From positions 1-10,087 of the forward strand of contig JACPBU010000028.1 in the NCBI GenBank assembly GCA_016180165.1: DNA of 10,087 bases, in the 5' to 3' direction. Source of the DNA: Candidatus Woesearchaeota archaeon (GTDB lineage: Archaea; Nanobdellota; Nanobdellia; Woesearchaeales; JACPBV01). The first letter of the stretch is position 1. Every line of letters starts with the position of its first letter. Both the position numbers and the translations under genes were made by a program. The notes beneath the pieces are model-generated. The model saw nothing but the letters and a program-made list of their open reading frames with translations. It was not told the DNA's origin and did not search any database. Below are positions 5,473 through 10,087 of the stretch, piece by piece.

Positions 5473-5535
5473 CCAAAGGCCCGTATGCTTGACCGCTGCA
5501 CTACGGGGCTGCAAAGAGAACAAGTTCGTGGGATT

Positions 5536-5543
5536 ATTTAAAA
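5536..5543 (-). promoter_or_regulatory. TATA box of tRNA-Gln
   Basis: The minus strand reads TTTTAAAT, centred about 29 nt before tRNA base 1 (5510). The distance is right for a start a few bases upstream, with the leader removed by RNase P. Its upstream edge is six bases from the duplication of the mobile element at 5549. Confidence 0.65.
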
Positions 5544-5548
5544 CTATA

Positions 5549-5822
5549 GGAAAAAAGTATGCATTAAGCTCCGGCAAGAGCGGCTCTGCCGTCCTAAGGT
5601 CAAAACTCAACCATTCCAATAATTTGCGCTCGTCGTGGGGGGTCGCCCTCCGTCCGCAGACCGGAACGCTTTTTCACCCTTACGGGGACACAGAGCCCTT
5701 GCCAAATCAATCAAGAGTTTTGAAAACCTTAAGAAACGAAGTTTCGTGGGTGCCAATAATGCGCGAGCATTATTAAGCATGGCAGAGCCGCTCCGAGGGG
5801 ATCTTAATACATACGGAAAAAA
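5549..5822. mobile_element. 258-bp miniature inverted-repeat element (5557-5814) with 8-bp target duplication
   Basis: The ends form ungapped inverted repeats of about 36 bp (5557-5592 and 5779-5814, 28 of 36 matching). They start with GTATG and include a perfect 13-bp block GAGCGGCTCTGCC (5578-5590) with its complement (5781-5793). GGAAAAAA abuts both ends exactly (5549-5556, 5815-5822), which is what an insertion leaves. Inside, 5592-5608 pairs with 5715-5734 apart from a 3-base bulge. Further hairpins are GAAAC/GTTTC (5733-5745) and an 8-bp stem with GCGA loop (5755-5774). There is no transposase or credible ORF, so it would be a non-autonomous MITE moved in trans. The family is not identifiable by eye; several IS families make 8-bp duplications. 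Confidence 0.8.
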
Positions 5823-5839
5823 CGTCATTAAATCCAATA

Positions 5840-5981
5840 CTATCGAGCCCATCTGAGCCCATTTATTGGCTCGGGATAGGGAAGAACCCTGCGGGCTTCA
5901 GCCTGCAGCAGTTTAGAATAGGAAGTTCCTGTCCTTTGAGTATACAGGCTTTCTCTTCGGGAAAGGTTTAATCTGATTTTT
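5840..5981 (+). other. Hairpin-rich stretch, possible small RNA or 3' structure
   Basis: Consecutive hairpins can be drawn. One is GAGCC/GGCTC (5855-5859 with 5868-5872). Another is a perfect 8-bp stem with TTCA loop (5889-5908). A third is CCTGT/ACAGG (5928-5932 with 5944-5948). The last is CTTTC/GAAAG, closed by a C-TTCG-G tetraloop (5949-5965). GAGCCCAT is also repeated at 5845-5852 and 5855-5862. A TATA-like CATTAAAT (5826-5833) and a T-run (5977-5981) could bound a plus-strand transcript of about 120 nt that would be antisense to the methyltransferase 3' end. I recognise no RNA family; it may instead be the methyltransferase 3' region. Confidence 0.3.
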
Positions 5982-6831
5982 CAAACCTAAAATAGAAATC
6001 CTCTGTCGGTTTCCATGGGTGTTTTCTTACCTCAACATGAGTTTCGGAAAATCCAACACTTCTGGCGATTTGCTCCAGTTTTTCTGGTTTAACCCCCATT
6101 AACCTGCCATCCTTTAAAGCGTTTACTGTCGAGAGGACAAATGCCTCTCGGGTTCCGCATATCCTCTCCTGTTTTTTCCTTTTTACCCTTCCTCTGTATT
6201 CAGATAAAATTTTTTTGCCATCAGCAGTGTCTAAGCGATGTATGGCTGTTTGAGAATTGATAGTGTCAGAGCCAACTTGGAAACTCATTTCGCAGGTTTC
6301 AAAATGTGAAACTTCGGGGATCGGTTCTGCTAGAATTTTCCGGGTGATCTCTTCCTGCCTTGTGATAGTTGCTGCTAACCTCTCGGAATCTATCTTATCC
6401 GATAAAGTTCTCCCGAAGAATACTCCGCCGGTTTTCAGGTGGCCAAAAGCCCGAGTTGTCGCAGCATAAATTCCAGCTGCATTTCCAAGGCAATGCAGCA
6501 CATTATTCGCATACACAAAGTCAAATCCCCCTTCTGGCGGGAATCTTGAGTCACTTAGGTCAAAAGGCAGATGGAATAATGCAAATCCTCTTAATTGTTC
6601 CCGAAGCACAAAACTTTGGATAGCATAAGCAGCTCTGTCCGCTTCAAGGGAGAACAGCCTATCAGGAGCCATTCCATGCTGGCATAGCCATAATAGGTCA
6701 TTTCCTGCACCGGGCCCAAATTCCAGCAAAACCCCATTTCTTAACTCATCTATATCAATAATTGTTCTGGGATATTTGTCAATATAGGTTCTGCCATGCG
6801 TTGCCTGAAGATAACCTGGGAGGCTGTCCAT
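5968..6831 (-). CDS. SAM-dependent class I methyltransferase, 287 aa, substrate unknown
   Basis: The Rossmann-type SAM-binding core is clear. Motif I is LLEFGPGAGND (35-45), and the acidic residue of motif II is probably E63 in LFSLEADRAAY. Motif III is LPFDLSD, with D91. Motif IV is FDFVYANNVLHCL (103-115), followed by a post-core strand in HLKTGGVFFGRT. The last 150 residues are less conserved-looking and may bind substrate. I set the start at ATG 6831 because a TATA box (6854-6861) lies exactly 26 nt upstream. The frame continues to a TTG at 6933, but that part overlaps the promoter and reads repeat-like peptides (PERSEGS, SNERS). The gene is alone on its strand between the hairpin-rich region and a divergent promoter. 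Confidence 0.85.
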   Translation of the reverse strand: MDSLPGYLQATHGRTYIDKYPRTIIDIDELRNGVLLEFGPGAGNDLLWLCQHGMAPDRLFSLEADRAAYAIQSFVLREQLRGFALFHLPFDLSDSRFPPEGGFDFVYANNVLHCLGNAAGIYAATTRAFGHLKTGGVFFGRTLSDKIDSERLAATITRQEEITRKILAEPIPEVSHFETCEMSFQVGSDTINSQTAIHRLDTADGKKILSEYRGRVKRKKQERICGTREAFVLSTVNALKDGRLMGVKPEKLEQIARSVGFSETHVEVRKHPWKPTEDFYFRFEKSD

Positions 6832-6853
6832 GACGTAAAAGAACATTCTCTTT

Positions 6854-6861
6854 TTTATAAA
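6854..6861 (-). promoter_or_regulatory. TATA box that fixes the methyltransferase start
   Basis: TTTATAAA on the minus strand is centred 26 nt before ATG 6831. It lies inside the longer reading frame, which argues that the extra 34 N-terminal residues are not translated. Confidence 0.6.
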
Positions 6862-6960
6862 CTCGCCGGTATCGTTTTCTTTGATAACGCTTCGCTCATT
6901 GGAATGGATTGAACCTTCACTTCTTTCGGGCAAATGGTCTGCTTTACAGAATTTATTGAG

Positions 6961-6981
6961 AACTTAAATTTATTTTAAGTT
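6961..6981. repeat. Perfect 8-bp palindrome in the 6862-7131 spacer
   Basis: AACTTAAA (6961-6968) and TTTAAGTT (6974-6981) are complementary around a 5-base centre. The position is upstream of the methyltransferase. It could be an operator or simply AT-rich spacer; nothing else in the spacer decides. Confidence 0.35.
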
Positions 6982-7002
6982 TATAGCTTTAGTTAAAACC
7001 CC

Positions 7003-7072
7003 TCATAAAACACGCCTGGCAGTCTCAAGGGCCTGCTCTTCATCTTTTTTCTTCTTCGGCCATCAACTCCAT
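7003..7072 (-). pseudogene. Mini-gene with probable one-base frameshift in an A-run, about 22 aa
   Basis: A TATA-like GTATATAAC (minus strand, plus 7106-7114) and a GGAG Shine-Dalgarno sequence precede ATG 7072. The frame reads MELMAEEEKR and stops. Removing one A from the run at about 7042-7047 would continue it as DEEQALETARRVL and a TGA at 7003-7005. The continuation is acidic and helical, as in a real protein tail. It may be a decayed small gene, a sequencing slip or a frameshift site; no family is recognised. Confidence 0.25.
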
Positions 7073-7125
7073 AGTATATCTCCTATTAACAAGATTGTAT
7101 TGTCCGTTATATACTTTCCATCCCA

Positions 7126-7139
7126 ATAATCTTTAAAAA
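7126..7139 (+). promoter_or_regulatory. Promoter of the 7162 gene
   Basis: TTTAAAAA (7132-7139) is centred 26 nt before ATG 7162, with AATAATC in the BRE position. No Shine-Dalgarno sequence precedes the ATG. This spacing is the main reason for preferring the plus-strand gene over the overlapping minus-strand frame. Confidence 0.55.
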
Positions 7140-7161
7140 TAGCCCACTTTTTAGGAAATCT

Positions 7162-7563
7162 ATGATTAAAAGAATAAATTACCTCCTTCACGAGGATTGT
7201 TCTCTGGATAATGGTTCCGATGAAGGAAGGCTCGAATTGATTGCAAAAACCCAACCTCGCGATGTTGGCGACGGGATTGAACGTGAAGATAGGGCTGACC
7301 GAATTGCTTTTCCTCAAACATCTTATTATCAGGCTTCCTTCTTTTTTCGATGTAGGGGATGTAAACAGATCTGTATAGCAGACGTCGAAGCACATCACGC
7401 CCCAGCAGAAGCTGGAGAAATTCCGCCAAAATTAATAAAGAAGTATGATGGACCCCTCACTATCTCACAGCTCAGGAGATTAGTCCCCAAATATAAGGGA
7501 ATCTTCTCTAAAGGTAAGGAACAAAGAGGCATTAGCCAGATTAAGGGACAAACCGCCTCTTAA
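7162..7563 (+). CDS. Hypothetical protein with Cys/His cluster, 133 aa
   Basis: No family is recognised. The N-terminal 55 residues are strongly acidic (DEGRLE, GDGIEREDRADR). A central stretch, residues 63-80, has the pattern CRGCKQIC followed by EAHH, which could bind zinc. The C-terminal third is basic (LIKKY, LRRLVPKYKG, KGKEQRG). That acidic-to-basic layout with a possible metal site would fit a small nucleic-acid- or protein-binding factor, but this is inference. A minus-strand frame of 111 residues overlaps it (7063-7398). The plus strand is favoured by the well-spaced TATA box and by its charged, protein-like composition. The gene faces the aminotransferase gene tail to tail across a hairpin at 7605-7625. 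Confidence 0.55.
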   Translation: MIKRINYLLHEDCSLDNGSDEGRLELIAKTQPRDVGDGIEREDRADRIAFPQTSYYQASFFFRCRGCKQICIADVEAHHAPAEAGEIPPKLIKKYDGPLTISQLRRLVPKYKGIFSKGKEQRGISQIKGQTAS

Positions 7564-7604
7564 AACACGCATACCCAAAAAGAGATGAAAACAATTTAAG
7601 GATA

Positions 7605-7625
7605 TTTATCTTACATTGAGATAAA
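7605..7625. terminator. Hairpin between convergent genes
   Basis: TTTATCT (7605-7611) pairs perfectly with AGATAAA (7619-7625) around a 7-base loop. It sits between the stop at 7563 and the aminotransferase stop at 7641 and could end both converging transcripts. There is no strong T-run after it on either strand, so it is a modest candidate. Confidence 0.35.
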
Positions 7626-7640
7626 GAGTATAGCCCAATC

Positions 7641-8870
7641 TTAAATCTTCCTTAAAACCCCATCTAAACTTTGTGTAAAATTATCAATTTCCTCCTCAGT
7701 CACCGGATAGGCAGGCACAAACATCACCATTCTTCCTTCAGGAATAAAATGGATTGCCCGGTTGAGCATTTCTTCTCTTATTTTTCCCGCTAATGCAGAG
7801 TTTTCGACGTCAACTGCTATAAGCAGCCCCTTTCCCCTGACGTCACGCACATGAGGGCAATTTCTTAACGAACTAAGCTTTTCAAGGGCATAACTTCCTT
7901 TTCTTGCAACCTCTTCTACCAACGAATCCCTGCCTAACAACTCAATTACTTTCAATCCTGCAGCACAACCCTCAGGAGTTCCTGCAAGGCTGTTTCCTCG
8001 GCTGTGGATATCATGAAATGGCACTCCAACACTTTCAAGCCTGCTCCAGGCTTCAACAATCTTTTTATTGACTAAGGTCGCTGATAAGGGGTAATAACCT
8101 CCGGAAATTCCCTTCCCTAAGCAGACAATATCCGGTTTCACTCCGGTATGCTCGCAGCCAAAATACTTTCCCGTTCTTCCAAATCCTGTTGTTACCTCAT
8201 CTGCAATCAGGAGGATATCCTTTTCCCGGCAGATCTGGGCGATAGGAAGAAGATAATCTTCCGGGAGAAAAACAGCCCCCCTGACACCCATCACGGGCTC
8301 AAAGAAGAATCCAGCGACCTTCCTCCCGCTTTTTTCAATCGCCTCAAATTTTGTTCTAAATGCCCCAACAATTTGGGCTATTTCATCGGATTTCTTGTAA
8401 CAAGGTGATTCTATCACTAATTCATTTGCCCGGGGGTCAACCATCCTCAGCATTTCTCCAATTGAGCCATGATAGCCTCCTTTTATGGCGCCAAAAACAA
8501 GGCTTTTTTCTGGCCTTCCTCTTGCCCTGTGATAATTAACAGCCTCCTTCCTCGCATTTTCATTTGCCATAGAGCCAGAAAGGCTTAGGATGACGCTTTC
8601 CATATCTGTAAGCCCAATGAGGCGAATTGCGAGAGTCTCTGCAAAATCGTTGGTCACACTTCCGAAAGTATGTGTAAAATTCCCGGCATACCTCTCTTTG
8701 AAAGCTACCATTTCTGGGTTTCCAAAACCAAGAATCGCATACCAGTATCCAGAAGTCGCATCAAATAGCTCCCCATGCTCCCTCGTTTTGATGTGTTTTC
8801 CACAAGCCGAATCAATAGTAAGCCTCGGCTCTCTCGGCCCAAATTGTGGTGCAAGGTATGAATCAAACAT
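7641..8870 (-). CDS. Class III PLP-dependent aminotransferase, 409 aa
   Basis: These enzymes move amino groups using pyridoxal phosphate. The markers are in order: the phosphate-binding turn LSGSMANEN (97-105), YHG (133-135, ring stacking), EPVMGVRG (191-198), and D224 in LIADEVTTGFGRTG, which pairs with the PLP nitrogen. The Schiff-base lysine K253 is in CLGKGISGGYYPLSA. A late arginine- and threonine-containing loop, SRGNSLAGTPEGCAA, corresponds to the HTYSGNPLAC stretch of relatives. At 409 residues the length is normal and no catalytic residue is missing. I cannot tell acetylornithine/GABA, DAPA or glutamate-semialdehyde-type substrates apart; MANEN in place of EANEA is unusual. The ATG at 8870 follows a TATA box and lacks a Shine-Dalgarno sequence. 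Confidence 0.92.
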   Translation of the reverse strand: MFDSYLAPQFGPREPRLTIDSACGKHIKTREHGELFDATSGYWYAILGFGNPEMVAFKERYAGNFTHTFGSVTNDFAETLAIRLIGLTDMESVILSLSGSMANENARKEAVNYHRARGRPEKSLVFGAIKGGYHGSIGEMLRMVDPRANELVIESPCYKKSDEIAQIVGAFRTKFEAIEKSGRKVAGFFFEPVMGVRGAVFLPEDYLLPIAQICREKDILLIADEVTTGFGRTGKYFGCEHTGVKPDIVCLGKGISGGYYPLSATLVNKKIVEAWSRLESVGVPFHDIHSRGNSLAGTPEGCAAGLKVIELLGRDSLVEEVARKGSYALEKLSSLRNCPHVRDVRGKGLLIAVDVENSALAGKIREEMLNRAIHFIPEGRMVMFVPAYPVTEEEIDNFTQSLDGVLRKI

Positions 8871-8875
8871 TTCAT

Positions 8876-8904
8876 TACTTATAAATGATGAACTACTTAT
8901 AAAT
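8876..8904 (-). promoter_or_regulatory. Aminotransferase promoter with duplicated TATA-like element
   Basis: The plus strand reads TACTTATAAAT at 8876-8886 and again at 8894-8904, 18 bp apart. On the minus strand each gives TTTATAAG. The distal copy is centred about 29 nt before ATG 8870 and is the likely TATA box. The proximal copy lies at the transcription start, where a regulator binding the same sequence could block initiation. Confidence 0.5.
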
Positions 8905-8982
8905 ATTTCTTAAAGGGCAGTTCACCTTCAGCTAAGCGACAATATCCAGGCATCACTCCTCAAAAAATCACCACCCCATTGT

Positions 8983-9498
8983 TCAGTTTCCACTCGTTGG
9001 AGGTATTTTTGTTCTTCTGATTCCAAGCGCCTTGAAGTTATTGGACAAAACAGCTTTATGGAGGTAATGTATCGCCCATCCAATGTCCGGCCTTGCATCG
9101 GGCATGGGCCCTTCTTTTGCGAAGGTAAAAACCGATTTTGCCGCCTCGACTAATCTCTCAACCCTGTCTTCACCGGCCTCGTGCTCCCGGAGCATCATTG
9201 CCAACGACCCGCTATAGGTCAGCATGAGAAAATAAATCCTAATGCCAAACTTATGGAATTCCTCACTTTTTGGGTTCTCAGTAAAGTAAGGCATGCCTTT
9301 ACGTCGTTGAGGGCCTTCCCTATACATGCCTCGCAATGTATCCTCAAAGGTCATAAAGAGGCATCTGTCCATCTCTTTCCTTTCCTCCTCGGTCATACCC
9401 GATACCAGCTCTTCCAACTTCCCTTTAGCGACGGCAGGGTCATAATCAAATGGATACAGCAAATCTTTATATCGGCCAAGGTAAAGAAAATCAACCAT
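8983..9498 (-). CDS. Hypothetical helical protein, 171 aa
   Basis: No family is recognised. The product is predominantly helical and charged (GKLEELVSGMTEEERKEMDR, residues 26-45; EDRVERLVEAAKSV, about 109-122). One hydrophobic stretch, IRIYFLMLTYSGSLAMML (about 86-103), could be a buried helix or a single membrane pass. There are only a single cysteine, several histidines and no catalytic-looking motif. The start at ATG 9498 is supported by a TATA box exactly 26 nt upstream and the absence of a Shine-Dalgarno sequence. It follows gatE on the same strand after 31 bases but has its own promoter right after the gatE stop, so it can be expressed separately. Confidence 0.75.
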   Translation of the reverse strand: MVDFLYLGRYKDLLYPFDYDPAVAKGKLEELVSGMTEEERKEMDRCLFMTFEDTLRGMYREGPQRRKGMPYFTENPKSEEFHKFGIRIYFLMLTYSGSLAMMLREHEAGEDRVERLVEAAKSVFTFAKEGPMPDARPDIGWAIHYLHKAVLSNNFKALGIRRTKIPPTSGN

Positions 9499-9527
9499 AA
9501 GATGATGGAATCTAAGATGATATAAAA
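9498..9527 (-). promoter_or_regulatory. Promoter of the 171-aa gene, with a 9-bp direct repeat
   Basis: TTTTATAT on the minus strand (plus 9520-9527) is centred 26 nt before ATG 9498. TAAGATGAT (plus strand) occurs twice, at 9498-9506 and 9513-9521, 15 bp apart. The copies touch the start codon and the TATA box respectively, so they could be regulator sites. Confidence 0.55.
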
Positions 9528-9529
9528 GT

Positions 9530-10087
9530 CTAATTGTTTTGAATTGCCTTTTTCAGCGCTTCGGCCACCTTCTTCCCATCCGCCTTTCCTCTGAGCTTTG
9601 CCATGATAATCCCCATATAGCCGCCAAACGACAATCCTGGCTTCTCATCAACAATCTGCTTGATCTCTTTCTCAAGGTCAATCTCCTTAAGCTCGTAGGG
9701 AGACAGATTCAGTCCATTTCCCAGAGCCGCATCAGAAAGGATCCGGTTCACAGAGTCTTTTGCAATAATCCCCCGGTTAAGGGCGCTTAAAACTTCTTTG
9801 ATATGCTCGGGGCTTATCTTTCCGGCATCTGCTTTGGCATTGTTCCTGAGAACTTCGGATTGATACGACAGGAGCAGCTCGCAGATATACGCCGCCTTCA
9901 GGTTACTCAGCTCTTTTGCCAACGACTCAAAAAGTGCAAATTTCTTTCCTCCATCAAGCTTCATGATTCTTTTTAATTTATCTTGGGAAATTCCATACTT
10001 TTTTTCCAAGGCATCTAATTTGTCCGAGAGCAATTCAGCCTTTCCGATGCCGTCTGATGATATGGAAGATAATTGCAAAGGTGCAAC
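9530..10087 (-). CDS. gatE: Glu-tRNA(Gln) amidotransferase subunit E, C-terminal 185 residues (5' end outside window)
   Basis: GatE with GatD converts Glu-tRNA-Gln to Gln-tRNA-Gln in archaea that lack glutaminyl-tRNA synthetase. The frame is open to the window edge and shows the helical cradle and the YqeY-like tail that grips the tRNA. The segment SPEHIKEVLSALNRGIIAKDSVNRIL is the typical helical tail. The end, FGGYMGIIMAKLRGKADGKKV, matches the GatB/GatE terminal domain. The RGKADGKKV form is closer to GatE than to bacterial GatB, where the motif usually reads KGKANP; this is from memory. A TTG at 10078 is not a start, because the frame continues upstream (Val-Ala-Pro). Its substrate, tRNA-Gln, is encoded at 5341-5510. 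Confidence 0.85.
   Translation of the reverse strand, partial: VAPLQLSSISSDGIGKAELLSDKLDALEKKYGISQDKLKRIMKLDGGKKFALFESLAKELSNLKAAYICELLLSYQSEVLRNNAKADAGKISPEHIKEVLSALNRGIIAKDSVNRILSDAALGNGLNLSPYELKEIDLEKEIKQIVDEKPGLSFGGYMGIIMAKLRGKADGKKVAEALKKAIQNN

Larger units (their letters stand above)
5341..5510 (-). tRNA. tRNA-Gln (anticodon UUG) with two introns
   Basis: Exons are 5510-5473, 5426-5406 and 5354-5341. The spliced molecule has a perfect 7-bp acceptor stem (AGCCCCG/CGGGGCT, A1-U72, discriminator A73). Its D stem is GTGC/GCAT, and the D loop carries GG. The anticodon stem is CGGGC/GCCTG around loop CTTTGGA, the archaeal tRNA-Gln loop with anticodon UUG. The variable loop is TGAC, and the T stem GGCAG/CTGCC closes loop TTCGAAT. 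Without removal of the second intron the T stem cannot close and the acceptor 3' strand is missing, so that intron is needed for any tRNA fold. CCA is not encoded. An A1-U72 pair suits the tRNA-dependent amidation route, and GatE lies in the same window. Confidence 0.92.

Noticed and set aside
5557..5814. RNase P RNA or SRP RNA
   Set aside because: I could not find the conserved RNase P core (GAGGAAAGUC-like, ACAGAA...GGCUUA-like) or the SRP helix-8 GGAAGG...AGCA motif on either strand, and the flanking 8-bp duplication favours an insertion.
5607..5856. Overlapping 73-81 aa reading frames on both strands
   Set aside because: Both run across the end of the inverted-repeat element and its target duplication, have low-complexity peptides typical of structured non-coding DNA, and lack promoters at the right distance.
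5914..5948. Resemblance to a site-specific recombination target (FRT-like GAATAGGAA/TTCC words)
   Set aside because: The arms and spacer do not match over a full site; the similarity is a short coincidence, and the local palindromes explain it.
7063..7398. 111-aa frame on the minus strand
   Set aside because: It overlaps the 7162 gene, has an unconvincing composition and no well-spaced promoter; the plus-strand gene has a TATA box at the standard distance.
1..10087. CRISPR array
   Set aside because: No regularly spaced repeats of 20-40 bp were seen; the only direct repeats are two-copy, 7-14 bp units.

Overview
The window looks archaeal and most like a small-genome DPANN-type lineage. Evidence for Archaea: a stand-alone Bud32 (KEOPS kinase), the C-terminal part of an archaeal GatE, a tRNA-Gln interrupted by two bulge-helix-bulge introns, and TATA boxes centred about 26-30 nt upstream of start codons, so that several genes are probably transcribed leaderless. 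The exception is alanyl-tRNA synthetase, whose tail resembles the compact form found in CPR bacteria and stops right after the editing domain. The lineage assignment is inference; no marker here fixes it.

Layout, left to right. 1-623 (+) is the end of alaS. 730-2023 (+) is a pair of overlapping genes of unknown function. 2164-2511 (-) is a small membrane protein. 2650-2677 is a 14-bp tandem duplication. 2838-3352 (+) is a VapBC toxin-antitoxin operon, followed by a decayed second PIN-toxin remnant (about 3353-3504). 3571-4701 (+) is an ATP-grasp enzyme, tail to tail with bud32 (4704-5315, -). Just upstream of bud32 on the same strand is tRNA-Gln(UUG) (5341-5510, -), with a 46-nt intron at 37/38 and a 51-nt intron in the T-loop at 59/60. 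Abutting its promoter is a 258-bp miniature inverted-repeat element (5557-5814) flanked by a perfect 8-bp duplication. A hairpin-rich stretch (5840-5967) follows. Then come a SAM methyltransferase (5968-6831, -), a spacer with a palindrome and a probably frameshifted mini-gene, a cysteine-containing small protein (7162-7563, +), a class III PLP aminotransferase (7641-8870, -), an unknown helical protein (8983-9498, -) and gatE (9530-10087, -, cut by the window edge).

How the parts relate. Translation runs through the window: AlaRS, tRNA-Gln, GatE (which with GatD amidates Glu-tRNA-Gln, so the tRNA and its modifying enzyme lie 4 kb apart) and Bud32 (threonylcarbamoyl-adenosine modification of tRNA). 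Between these are accessory genes: the ATP-grasp enzyme, methyltransferase, aminotransferase and unknown proteins. They could contribute to one pathway, but they have separate promoters and mixed orientations, so a shared pathway is only a possibility.

The two strongest unusual signals are the double-intron tRNA-Gln and the intact miniature element next to its promoter.
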